The notes beneath the pieces are model-generated. The model made no database searches. It worked only from the letters and a program-made list of their open reading frames with translations, and was not told the DNA's origin. Positions 51,197 to 59,920 of a stretch of 64,000 nucleotides of DNA are shown here, piece by piece. Source of the DNA: Leptotrichia hofstadii (lineage in GTDB: Bacteria; Fusobacteriota; Fusobacteriia; Fusobacteriales; Leptotrichiaceae); contig NZ_AP019823.1 of NCBI RefSeq assembly GCF_007990525.1, positions 2,480,001 through 2,544,000 of the forward strand, in the 5' to 3' direction. Position 1 is the first letter of the stretch, and each line of letters opens with the position of its first letter. The position numbers and the translations under genes were made by a program.

Positions 51197-51393
51197 AAAG
51201 TAAATTTTATGTATACATGATTGTATAATATATTGCGACATTTTATATTAAATTATAAAGATTGCTGTATTTAAGTTTCAGGATTTTACATTCAGAAAAT
51301 ATTAAATCAGCAAAATTTCGTTAAAGAAAAAATGACTTTAATTTCATAAATTTTTTAATTTCTGCTCTTTAAACGGAAAATAATATTAATAAT

Positions 51394-51425
51394 GGGAGAA
51401 TTAAATTTCTTCCTCTTTTTTCATA
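51394..51425 (+). terminator. Terminator after the hem operon
   Basis: Stem GGGAGAA (51394-51400) with TTCTTCC (51407-51413, one G-T), six-base loop, then a T-rich run on the plus strand. The rest of the 293-base gap 51197-51489 shows nothing else. Confidence 0.65.
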
Positions 51426-51489
51426 AAATGAAAAACATGAATCAAAAATCTCTAAATTCTTAAATTCGTGTCTTAAAATTCTTTTTTAT

Positions 51490-51984
51490 CTAAATCTTCA
51501 TATCATAAAAATTTTCCAAAATCAGCAAAATCTCTTCTCCATAATCCCTGATTTTACGCTTCCCCATTCCCTTTAACTGGGAAAGTTCTTCCATATTTTT
51601 AGGATTGGTTTTTGCAATATTCGCCAAAAGCTGGTTTGAAGCAATAATATAGGGTGGATAACCCAAAAGCTGTGCTTCTCCTGCCCGCCATTCCTTTAAT
51701 ATCTTGTACAGTTCCATTTCATCTTCTGTCAAATATTCCATATAATTTTTGTTAGCATCTTTAAATTCTTTTACATCTTGTGTAAAATTATCTTTTCCAG
51801 AATTTTTATTAAATTTATCTGCTTTTTCACATTCAACAAAAGCCGTCCAGTAATATTTCCCCTCAATTTTCACCAGTTCAGCCTGATATTTCACGATTTG
51901 AACATCTTTTAACACTTTTTCCAGCTTTTCCTGCTCAAATTCCTCTATTTTATCATCAAATGGCAATGTTACTATTTTTAACAC
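51490..51984 (-). CDS. HRDC-domain protein
   Basis: 164 residues. The C-terminal 80 form an HRDC domain (LYKILKEWRAGEAQLLGYPPYIIASNQLLANIAK, read in parts; LSQLKGMGKRKIRDYGEEIL), the nucleic-acid-binding module found at the end of RecQ and RNase D. The N-terminal half is a small domain of unknown type. Not fused to a helicase here; stand-alone versions occur in Fusobacteria and Clostridia. Confidence 0.82.
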   Translation of the reverse strand: MLKIVTLPFDDKIEEFEQEKLEKVLKDVQIVKYQAELVKIEGKYYWTAFVECEKADKFNKNSGKDNFTQDVKEFKDANKNYMEYLTEDEMELYKILKEWRAGEAQLLGYPPYIIASNQLLANIAKTNPKNMEELSQLKGMGKRKIRDYGEEILLILENFYDMKI

Positions 51985-52020
51985 CTCAATTTCCCCCTCT
52001 TTATTTAAAATTTGTAACTT

Positions 52021-52488
52021 TTATTTATTCAAATATTTTACAAATTCTTTTTCATTACTTCCAATTTCTTTAGTATTTTTATTCACTTCAGCCTTCAAGT
52101 AATTATCAATTTCATCTCTCGTAAATTCGGCTATAATTTTATTATTTGAAACATCTTCATATTTCACAAATGATAAATTTTCAATTAAAGCAAATAACAC
52201 AGCCGAATTTTTAAGAAACTCATTTTTTTCAGGAATTTTTCCAGAATTTATATTTAATTTAACAAGTACTCCATAAGGCTCTTTTTCCGACAAAATTTGT
52301 ACAGAATTATAACTTGTTTTCTTGGGATATTTTAAATTTGATAAAATATTCATTACTTTAGAATTGTCGCCCACATATTTTGTTTTATATTCATAAGTAT
52401 TTTTATTAGAATTTTGTGATTTACCACATGCTGTAAAAATAACACATAATATTAATAAAGCTATTATTTCAAACTTTTTATTTTTCAT
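52021..52488 (-). CDS. DUF4825-like lipoprotein
   Basis: 155 residues. Signal peptide with lipobox FTACGK (lipid cysteine at 21). The body YKTKYVGDNSKVMNILSNLKYP is the DUF4825 pattern ('Y-x-T-x-Y-V-G-D-N-S-x-V'), known from Firmicute anti-sigma-like and secreted proteins of unknown role. Start at 52488 after AGAGGTGA. Lies directly downstream of pheT. Confidence 0.7.
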   Translation of the reverse strand: MKNKKFEIIALLILCVIFTACGKSQNSNKNTYEYKTKYVGDNSKVMNILSNLKYPKKTSYNSVQILSEKEPYGVLVKLNINSGKIPEKNEFLKNSAVLFALIENLSFVKYEDVSNNKIIAEFTRDEIDNYLKAEVNKNTKEIGSNEKEFVKYLNK

Positions 52489-52514
52489 AGCAATCACCTC
52501 TAAATTCGATACTT

Positions 52515-54911
52515 CTATTGTCTTAAAACCGCACCATAATCCTTCTCAACCTTAGCCACAATTTTATTGGAAATGTCTACAATTTCTTTTTCTTCCAGTG
52601 TTTTGCTCTTATCTCTTAGAACTACGCTGATTGCCACACTCTTCATTCCTGGCAGTACTCCTACACCTTGATAAATATCGAATAGTTCCACTTTTTCAAT
52701 TTTCTTGTCAACTTTCTGGATTGTTTTTAATACATCTCCAACTAGGATTTCTTCCTTCATAACGAATGCAAAATCTCTTGGCACAGCTGGATATTTTACA
52801 ATTCCTTGATAATTTGCCTTTTTACCGATATATTTCTGAATCAAGTCAATGTTAAATTCTCCAACTAGAACTGATGTTTTCCCTAAGTCAAAGTTTTCCA
52901 GCACATCTGGATGAATTTCTCCAAAGCTTCCAATTAATTCACGACCAACAAATACATCAACTGAACGTCCAGGATGGAACTGGCTTTGCTCAGAACGTTT
53001 TATCATATAGTTATTGAATTTAAGCTGTGTAAAGATTTCTTCTACAATTCCCTTCAAATCGTAAAAATCGTAAGGAACAGGTTTTGGATTCCACAATGTC
53101 TTGTCATTTTCTCCAGCCAGAATTATTCCCAATTTCACTTCTTCTTTTGCCAATTCTTCGGCTTTTTCAAAAGTTCTGCTCACTTCAAAGAATCTGATAT
53201 TTGAAACATTTCTGTTAATGTTGTCCTTTGCGTTTTTGATAAGGCTGTAAAGCAATGTCGGACGCAATGTTACAAAATCCTCTGTAATTGGTTTTAACAC
53301 ATCAATCAGTTTTTCCTGTGCAACTGTATATTTTATTTTTTCCATCGCATCTTTTGGAACAAAGCTGTAGTTGATAACTTCCTTAAGTCCTGCATTTGAT
53401 GCAATAAGTTTTACCTGCGTAGAAAGTTTTGTTGTGTCAATAACTGGCTGTTCACTAATATCCAGTTTTGGTAAAATGTTTTCGATATTGTCAAAACCAT
53501 ACATTCTGATAATTTCTTCAAAGTAGTCCTGCTCATTTTCCAAATCGTCACGGTAACTTGGTGCAGTTAATGTCAAAGTTTCTCCATTATCCACAACTTC
53601 GATTTCAAGTCTAGTTAAAATTCCAATAACAGTTTCACGAGGAATTACTTTCCCAACGAAACGGTTCAGTCTTTCAAAATTAAGTTCAGCAGATTTTTTC
53701 TCATAAGGGACAGGATAATTGTCAACAGCTCCAGCCAATATTTCTCCACCTGCTACTTCCTGAATCAAATTCGCAAGTCTATTTATCACATTAATCGCAT
53801 TTTCCTCGTCCACTCTTCTTTCAAATCTGTATGAAGAATCGCTTGATAAAGTCAATCTTCTTGACGTTTTTCTCACATTTTGCGAGTTAAAGTTTGCCAC
53901 TTCCAGAAGGATATTTTTTGTATTTTCAGTAATTTGTGAATTTTCTCCGCCCATTACACCACCAAGTGCTATGGCTTTCACTCCATCCGAAATTACAATA
54001 TCATCACTATTTAACTCTCTTTCCTGCTCATCAAGCGTAATCAGTTTTTCGTTTTCAAGCCCTGCTCTCACAACAATCTTTCCACCTTCAATTTTATCAA
54101 GGTCAAAAGCATGATTAGGCTGATTAAGTTCCATCATCACAAAATTTGAAGCATCTACAATATTATTAATACTTCTGATTCCAATAGATTCTACTCTTTC
54201 CTTAAGCCATTTTGGACTGTCCTTAACCGTTACATTTTTAATAATTCTAGCCACATATCTTTTCGCCAAATTGCTGTCTGCAATTTCAACTGAAATATTG
54301 TCAGCCGTTTTTTCGCTACTTTCAGTATTTATCACAAAACTAGGATATTTAACTTCCTTCCCGTAATAAGCCCCCAGTTCTCTTGCAATCCCAATATGCG
54401 ATAAACAATCAGGACGATTTGGCGTAATTTCCAGCTCAAACACAGTATCATTAATTCCCAAATATTCCTTCATTGGTATTCCAGCAGGTGTATCTTGAGG
54501 TAAAATTATAATCCCGTCAGAATCCTTACCAATATTCAGTTCTTCTTCTGAACAAAGCATTCCATTTGATTCCACACCTCTTATCTTCCCTTTTTTAATA
54601 ACAAAGTCTTCAGCCAGTTTTGCTCCAACCTGTGCTAAAACAACCTTATCTCCAGTCTTATGATTAGACGCACCACATACAACCTGCAAAATTTCCTTCC
54701 CATTATCTACTTTACAAATCGTCAAATGATCCGAATCAGGATGCATCTCCTTTTCAACAATATGTGCCGTTACAACATTTTCCAAGTTTTCCCCCAGCAC
54801 TTCGATTTTTTCCACTTCCTGCCCAATCATAGTAAGGGCATTCTCCATTTCATTTATTTCTATTCCATCTAAATCTATATACTGCTTTAACCAGTTCAAC
54901 GAAATCAGCAT
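52515..54911 (-). CDS. pheT: Phenylalanyl-tRNA synthetase beta subunit
   Basis: 798 residues, full length. N-terminal tRNA-binding (EMAP-like) domain at about 40-150 (VVTAHIVEKEMHPDSDHLTIC, in part), B3/4 editing region, B5 domain and the C-terminal ferredoxin-like anticodon-binding domain (KYPAVPRDFAFVMKEEI to VLRDKSKTLEEKEI). Forms a heterotetramer with PheS. Unusually pheS is not next to it: 3.4 kb with other genes lie between them. Confidence 0.95.
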   Translation of the reverse strand: MLISLNWLKQYIDLDGIEINEMENALTMIGQEVEKIEVLGENLENVVTAHIVEKEMHPDSDHLTICKVDNGKEILQVVCGASNHKTGDKVVLAQVGAKLAEDFVIKKGKIRGVESNGMLCSEEELNIGKDSDGIIILPQDTPAGIPMKEYLGINDTVFELEITPNRPDCLSHIGIARELGAYYGKEVKYPSFVINTESSEKTADNISVEIADSNLAKRYVARIIKNVTVKDSPKWLKERVESIGIRSINNIVDASNFVMMELNQPNHAFDLDKIEGGKIVVRAGLENEKLITLDEQERELNSDDIVISDGVKAIALGGVMGGENSQITENTKNILLEVANFNSQNVRKTSRRLTLSSDSSYRFERRVDEENAINVINRLANLIQEVAGGEILAGAVDNYPVPYEKKSAELNFERLNRFVGKVIPRETVIGILTRLEIEVVDNGETLTLTAPSYRDDLENEQDYFEEIIRMYGFDNIENILPKLDISEQPVIDTTKLSTQVKLIASNAGLKEVINYSFVPKDAMEKIKYTVAQEKLIDVLKPITEDFVTLRPTLLYSLIKNAKDNINRNVSNIRFFEVSRTFEKAEELAKEEVKLGIILAGENDKTLWNPKPVPYDFYDLKGIVEEIFTQLKFNNYMIKRSEQSQFHPGRSVDVFVGRELIGSFGEIHPDVLENFDLGKTSVLVGEFNIDLIQKYIGKKANYQGIVKYPAVPRDFAFVMKEEILVGDVLKTIQKVDKKIEKVELFDIYQGVGVLPGMKSVAISVVLRDKSKTLEEKEIVDISNKIVAKVEKDYGAVLRQ

Positions 54912-55562
54912 TTTTTTCTCCTTATTTTTCTTTTTTTTATTTCAAATATATTATACAATCTATTTTATTAATAAATGGTAATCCAAGTTTTTTGATTAAT
55001 AATTATTTTCTCTTTCTTTTTTATTTATCATAAGTTTTTCTAAGCAGGGAGATCAAACGCCATCTCCCTGCACCCACGCTTTACGCAAAACTTTCTTATA
55101 AAAGAAAAAGAAAACTCGATTTTTAATAAAGATTATTTCATTTCTTTAAGTAATTACAATTTAAATTACATTCAAAAATCTCAAACAGTTCTTTTTCTTT
55201 TAATGAAATTTTGCTTGATTTTTGTTTTAATCAAACAATCATTGTAATTAAATTAAAATGTCGTGATTTTTTTGGAATAAAATTGATTGTCTGAGCTTTT
55301 TCAAGATTTTTAAATTACTAAAATTTAGAGAGTTTATAATAACTTTTATTAAAAAGCGAGTTTCAATTTTATTTCAAAAAAAATGCTTAGACAAGCTGGG
55401 ATTAGTGCGTAGCACTTTCGCTAAAATCTTCAGATGTTATAATTTGAAGAAATTGAAATAACTAATATTGCGAAATAAAAAGGGATAGCGACTGTTCCCC
55501 TTTGCTTTATAAAAAAGAAAAAAGAAAAAACATAAAATTATAGAAAAAATATTTATTAATAG
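54912..55562. repeat. Gene-free interval with hairpin and dispersed repeat
   Basis: 651 bases without a gene upstream of pheT. A perfect 10-bp hairpin GCAGGGAGAT/ATCTCCCTGC with eight-base loop is at 55044-55071. From 55257 to 55559 it resembles 34508-34889 (AATGTCGTGATTTTTTTGG, ATGCTTAGACAAGC, ATTGCGAAATAAA, TTATTAA blocks). A TATAAT-like box near 54950 may be part of a pheT promoter. Confidence 0.6.
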
Positions 55563-56426
55563 TTATTTATTTATAAAATTTGAAAATATTTTTTTTGCTA
55601 TTTTTATAAATAATTCAGGTTTTTCTATATATTTCATATTTTTTGAAAAAACAATTTCTCCTGTTTTCTTCTCAATTTGTATATTTTTATTGTTCTTATT
55701 TTCCAAAACGGTAATTTTTCCAATTTCTTTCCAAAAATAATTTTCTAAAAGTTTTCTATTTTGATTTTCCACTCTAATTCCATCTTTGTTTAAAAAAATA
55801 TTGTTATATATTTTTACTTTTTCTAAGTTTTTATCCATATTTAAACTAAAAATTTTGTCTTTCATTAAATTATTTTCTTCAATAATTCCGAATTTAAAGT
55901 CAAATTCATCCTTATTTTTTATATCTTCATTAAATTCATTCTTTAAAACAAATTCAACATAATTTTTTACAAACAATTTTGAAGCCATCCTGTTTAATTT
56001 CAAATTTATTGTAATTTTTTCTAAATGATTTTTTATTAAATTTTCTTTATTTTCCACTTCAATAACGAGAAATTCAACATTATCAGAACCATTTTTTAAA
56101 TTTAAATAGAAATAATTTTTCACATCTTCAAAAAATATTTTTTTCTTTTTCAAGGCATCTTCAAAGCCATTTTCATAAAAAATATATTTTCCAACCGAAC
56201 TTTCTTCCATTTTCAGCCATAAAAACTGAATTGGTGCAAGTGATATAATAAATATTCCAATCCAGAATAAAAACTCAAAATAATTTTTTCCCCAGTTCAC
56301 AAGCGACGAAATTACAAGGAAAAATCCCAAAATAATACAAATTGCCATAATAAATGTACTTTTTATAATCAAAACTTGTGAAATTCCAGCTTTTCCAACT
56401 GTTTTACCTAATATTTTTTCCTTCAT
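55563..56426 (-). CDS. Hypothetical membrane protein
   Basis: 287 residues. Two helices at about 25-45 and 51-72 form a hairpin, followed by a large cytoplasmic domain of beta-strand and charged segments (KYIFYENGFEDALKKKKIFF, INLKLNRMASKLFVKNYVEF), resembling bacterial PH-like proteins, and an AT-driven Asn/Lys/Ile-rich composition. No family assigned. It is one of the genes between pheT and pheS. Confidence 0.5.
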   Translation of the reverse strand: MKEKILGKTVGKAGISQVLIIKSTFIMAICIILGFFLVISSLVNWGKNYFEFLFWIGIFIISLAPIQFLWLKMEESSVGKYIFYENGFEDALKKKKIFFEDVKNYFYLNLKNGSDNVEFLVIEVENKENLIKNHLEKITINLKLNRMASKLFVKNYVEFVLKNEFNEDIKNKDEFDFKFGIIEENNLMKDKIFSLNMDKNLEKVKIYNNIFLNKDGIRVENQNRKLLENYFWKEIGKITVLENKNNKNIQIEKKTGEIVFSKNMKYIEKPELFIKIAKKIFSNFINK

Positions 56427-56451
56427 CTTTCAAATTATCCTATTTTTGTTT

Positions 56452-57306
56452 TTAACTGCAATCCCAATTATAAAGAATTTCTGAAAAATCTTTATTTTTC
56501 AAATTTTCACGATTTATAAAAAAGTTTATTACACCAGCATCTCCGATACAAACTTTCCATTTTCCTTTGGTTTTATCATGTTCACTGTCAAGCTGAAACA
56601 GTAATGTATCATATTTTTGGTATTTTTCCTCATATTTTCTTGGATCTTCCTGTGTAAAATATGGAAAACCTTCACATTGTGAATGATAATCATCTGAATA
56701 ATCTATTAAGTCCTGCAACTTTTCATAAAGTTTCAATTCTTGTGCTGGGTCTAAACTTTTCTCCTCGCAAATTTCGTCAAATATATCTTCAAAAAAATCT
56801 TCAAATCTTTCTTTTTCGGTTTGTAATTCAAAATTCATTTTATAACTTTGATTATCTTCTGTAACACCATATTCTTCAAATTTTTGTGGATTATAAATAT
56901 CTTTTAACTTTTCTGTATTGTAAAATTTCCCAATTTCTTCATGATAAATCACTCTAAATCCATTTTGAACAGTTTGCCCCAAATCAAGCCCCATAAGACT
57001 ATCGTTAGCTACAAAAAATTGTAAAATTCCTTTTTTGGGAAAATCCTTCAATCCTCTCAAATTTTCACAATTAATCTGTGCAACCAAAAACATTTCATTT
57101 CCATCGGACGTTTCTGGAATTTTTTTTCCTATCGGAACATAGGATAATCCCATAACTTTACTATCTGTTATTTTTAGTTCATTTTCCGTCAATGTAATTT
57201 TTGCAAAAGTCTTTGTTTGTGCAGTTTTTTCATATTCAGCCCAAATTTCATCATAAACTTTTTTTGCAAATTCATCATCAATTTTTATTTCTAATTCATT
57301 TTCCAT
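56452..57306 (-). CDS. YwqG-type DUF1963 protein
   Basis: 284 residues. DUF1963 pattern: SKVMGLSYVPIGKKIPETSDG (in part), FLVAQINCENL, FPKKGILQFFVANDSLMGLD, then near the end CIGDAGVINFFINRENL and LYNWDCS. Cytoplasmic protein of unknown role, widespread and often in accessory regions. Slightly longer than many homologues owing to an acidic stretch at about 165-215. Confidence 0.78.
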   Translation of the reverse strand: MENELEIKIDDEFAKKVYDEIWAEYEKTAQTKTFAKITLTENELKITDSKVMGLSYVPIGKKIPETSDGNEMFLVAQINCENLRGLKDFPKKGILQFFVANDSLMGLDLGQTVQNGFRVIYHEEIGKFYNTEKLKDIYNPQKFEEYGVTEDNQSYKMNFELQTEKERFEDFFEDIFDEICEEKSLDPAQELKLYEKLQDLIDYSDDYHSQCEGFPYFTQEDPRKYEEKYQKYDTLLFQLDSEHDKTKGKWKVCIGDAGVINFFINRENLKNKDFSEILYNWDCS

Positions 57307-57336
57307 TTTTAACCTTCCAATTAAATTAGTAATTTA

Positions 57337-57804
57337 TTATCTAAATTTTTCCATTCTTACAATTCCTTCATCATCTGCTTTGTTTATTCCATTTTTGCAA
57401 CTATATCCCATTTTCTTATAAAACGGAACAGCCGTAATGGACGCAGGTACCTCGATTCTTTTGGCTCTTAAAAAATATTCATCTTTTTCCAATGTTTCAA
57501 TAATTTTTCGTCCTATTCCCTTTCCTTGAGATTCAGGCGAGATAAAAATAGTAAATAAAGAACTTTCATCAATTTTATCCCAATATGGTGCAATTGCTCC
57601 ACATCCAATAATATCGCCCTTTTCTTCGGCAACATAAAAATGTGTCCACGAAGCTCTTTTAAGGACATTTTCAGGATGGAAATTATTTACATAATTTTCT
57701 ATTAAATCAGCAGAATAATCTTTTATATTTGTTTTTCGCAATGTTTCCACAATCAATTCAGATACTTTTTTAGCGTCTTTTTCTTCAAATCTGCGTATTT
57801 TCAT
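57337..57804 (-). CDS. GNAT-family acetyltransferase
   Basis: 155 residues, complete GNAT fold: MKIRRFEEKDAKKVSELIVE, YVAEEKGDIIGCGAIAP and the acetyl-CoA loop SPESQGKGIGRKIIETLE, ending YKKMGYSCKNG. Substrate unknown. Sits between the DUF1963 gene and the decayed TA pair. Confidence 0.85.
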   Translation of the reverse strand: MKIRRFEEKDAKKVSELIVETLRKTNIKDYSADLIENYVNNFHPENVLKRASWTHFYVAEEKGDIIGCGAIAPYWDKIDESSLFTIFISPESQGKGIGRKIIETLEKDEYFLRAKRIEVPASITAVPFYKKMGYSCKNGINKADDEGIVRMEKFR

Positions 57805-57825
57805 ATTTTTCTCCGCTTTTTAAAT

Positions 57826-58091
57826 TTATTTATAAATCTCTTTCCTATGCCCAATATCAAAAATATAAATTGTTATTTTTTCATCAATGATTATAGCTAA
57901 AATTCTGTAATTTTCAACTCTATATCGCCATTTTCCCTTATATTTACCTTGTAGCGCTTTTCCCTGACTACGTGGATTTTCAAGTTTTTCAATTATTTCC
58001 TTGATATAAGTTTTTATTTGTTTTTGGGATTTTTGTCCAATTTTAATATACTCTTTAATGCTCTTTTATCATATTTTACAATATAAGCCAT
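57826..58091 (-). pseudogene. RelE-type toxin gene with a one-base frameshift
   Basis: From the ATG at 58091 the frame reads MAYIVKYDKRALK, then runs to a stop within about a dozen codons. Shifting by one base at the A-run (58054-58056) restores a RelE toxin: KEYIKIGQKSQKQIKTYI, RSQGKALQGKYKGKWRYRVE, NYRILAIIIDEKITIYIF, DIGHRKEIYK, to TAA at 57826. Insertion of one A would give 88 residues. The start overlaps the antitoxin stop (TAATG). Loss of the toxin, or a sequencing error. Confidence 0.85.
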
Positions 58092-58303
58092 TATACACCT
58101 ACTAAATCCCAAAATTCATCACTAGAATAAAATTCTCCATCACTTTCCTCAATTGCCTTATCCAAATCTTCAGAATCTTTCAAATCTTCCAGATATTCCT
58201 GTAACAAAGCAGACAATACTTCATTTTCACTTTTTCCAATTTTTTTGACTTCTTTTTTAAATTCATTTATCAAATTTGAATTAACATCAACCTTATATAT
58301 CAT
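58091..58303 (-). CDS. Antitoxin of the RelE-type pair
   Basis: 70 residues: a ribbon-helix-helix-like start (MIYKVDVNSNLINEFKKEV, SENEVLSALLQEYLED) and an acidic C-terminal tail (DLDKAIEESDGEFYSSDEFW). Intact frame although the toxin next to it is broken. Located directly after pheS (20 bases), so it may be transcribed with it. Confidence 0.75.
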   Translation of the reverse strand: MIYKVDVNSNLINEFKKEVKKIGKSENEVLSALLQEYLEDLKDSEDLDKAIEESDGEFYSSDEFWDLVGV

Positions 58304-58323
58304 TTTTTCTCCCCCAATACTAA

Positions 58324-59343
58324 TTAAAATTGATTTAAAAACCTCTCATCATTTTCAAAAAACGCCCTCAAATCATCAATTCCATATTTAAGCATTGTAA
58401 TTCTTTCAAGCCCTAGCCCAAATGCAAAACCTTGATATTTTTTCGGATCGATTCCAACACCTTCCAGAACTTTCGGATTTACCATTCCACTTCCTAAAAT
58501 TTCAAGCCACCCAGTCCCTTTACAAACTCTACATCCAGCTCCTTTACAAACTCCACATTCTACATCCATTTCAGCTGATGGCTCTGTAAATGGAAAAAAA
58601 TGTGGACGGAATCTTACCCTTCTGTCTTCTCCAAATATTTTTTTCACGATATTTTCCAAAATCGCCTTAAAATTAGCAAAAGAAACATCTTCTCCTACCA
58701 TAAGCCCTTCCATCTGATGGAACATTGGCGTATGCGACACATCATAATCTGGACGGTAAACTTTTCCAATCGAAATCATTCTAAATGGAGGTTTTCTATC
58801 TTCCATATATCTAATTTGCATACCAGAAGTTTGTGTTCTTAGCACAACATTTTCTTCTTCGATGTAAAATGTATCTGAAATTTCACGTGAAGGATGTGTT
58901 TTTGGAATGTTTAATGCATCAAAATTGTATTTCACATATTCCACTTCTGGTCCATCCACAATGTCAAATCCCATTGTAGAAACGATATCCTTTATTTCCA
59001 TAACCGTCTTTGTAAGCGGATGAAGCGAACCCACGTTAGCCTTTCTCCCTGGTAAAGTCACATCTATAGTTTCATTTTTCAGTCTTTGCTGTTTTGCAAT
59101 TTCCTTCAAGTCAGTATTTACTTCTTCAAATCTATTTTGCAATACATTTTTTATTTCATTCGTAACTTTCCCAAATTCAGCTCTTTTTTCAGCCGCAATA
59201 TCAGCCATTCCCTTCATAACAGCTGTAAATTCCCCTTTTTTCCCCAATATTTTAACTCTCAGGTCATTCAGCTCCTCAAGATTTTCCACCTCTTTAAGTT
59301 TTGCTAACACTTCTTCTTTCAAGTGTGCCAATTTGTCTAACAT
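58324..59343 (-). CDS. pheS: Phenylalanyl-tRNA synthetase alpha subunit
   Basis: 339 residues. Class II synthetase core: coiled-coil N-terminus, TLPGRKANVGSLHPLTKTVME, QTSGMQIRYME, GKVYRPDYDVSHTPMFHQMEGL (in part), a cysteine-containing strand DVECGVCKGAGCRVCKGTGW, and motif 3 FGLGLERITMLKYGI. The four-cysteine cluster (CxxCxxxxCxxC) is an insertion seen in some bacterial PheS. Start at 59343 after AGGAGG; the GTG seven codons upstream lies in front of that site. Confidence 0.94.
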   Translation of the reverse strand: MLDKLAHLKEEVLAKLKEVENLEELNDLRVKILGKKGEFTAVMKGMADIAAEKRAEFGKVTNEIKNVLQNRFEEVNTDLKEIAKQQRLKNETIDVTLPGRKANVGSLHPLTKTVMEIKDIVSTMGFDIVDGPEVEYVKYNFDALNIPKTHPSREISDTFYIEEENVVLRTQTSGMQIRYMEDRKPPFRMISIGKVYRPDYDVSHTPMFHQMEGLMVGEDVSFANFKAILENIVKKIFGEDRRVRFRPHFFPFTEPSAEMDVECGVCKGAGCRVCKGTGWLEILGSGMVNPKVLEGVGIDPKKYQGFAFGLGLERITMLKYGIDDLRAFFENDERFLNQF

Positions 59344-59452
59344 TTTTCCTCCTGTTTGCTTCACTATTCTATATTTTTACCATAAAAATTTATGTTTTTA
59401 TTATATCATACTTTAAATATATTAAAAAGTTTAATTTTTCTATTTCTAATTC

Positions 59453-59482
59453 AAAAAAAGAATACCCACAATAAGGTATTCT
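59453..59482 (-). terminator. Terminator of the mannose-family PTS operon
   Basis: Minus-strand stem AGAATACC (59475-59482) with GGTATTCT (59459-59466), eight-base loop, followed by seven T. It follows the last PTS operon gene by about 47 bases. Confidence 0.85.
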
Positions 59483-59529
59483 CTTAAATATTTTGAATTA
59501 TAACTTGTATTGCCAAAATAATTACAAAA

Positions 59530-59919
59530 CTATTTTCTATATTTTTCAGCAAACTGCTGAAGTTCAGCTATTTCTCTTTTTGCTCTATCAGACAAAACTT
59601 TCACGTCGTTAATCATCTGTTTTGAACGTGCCATAATAAAATCCAGATATTCTGTATTTTTAGTTTTTAAGTACATTTCCTTGGCATAATACATATCCTT
59701 AAAATCATTTTTAGCCTGTTTTATTAACAGCTTTTGCCCAACCATAACAATTAATGCCGCTGCCAAGGCTATTATTGTCCCATATCCTTTAGTAAGCGGA
59801 TATAAAATCATTCCAATAACCATAAGTCCTGTAACTAAAATAGAACTGTTTTTTACATACCCTTCTTTAGGTGGAACTTTCACATATTTTTCCACTTTTT
59901 CAATCATTTTTTTAAACAT
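59530..59919 (-). CDS. PTS-operon small membrane protein
   Basis: 129 residues. Two helices (SILVTGLMVIGMILYPLT and IIALAAALIVMVGQKLLI) and a long charged coiled C-terminus (DRAKREIAELQQFAEKY). It is one base from EIID and last in the operon. It does not resemble the DUF956 protein that often ends mannose PTS operons. Function unknown; an accessory or assembly role is guesswork. Confidence 0.6.
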   Translation of the reverse strand: MFKKMIEKVEKYVKVPPKEGYVKNSSILVTGLMVIGMILYPLTKGYGTIIALAAALIVMVGQKLLIKQAKNDFKDMYYAKEMYLKTKNTEYLDFIMARSKQMINDVKVLSDRAKREIAELQQFAEKYRK

Positions 59920-59920
59920 A

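Noticed and set aside
59530-59919. DUF956 family for the last PTS-operon gene
   Set aside because: Position fits, but the protein has two membrane helices and none of the motifs I associate with DUF956.
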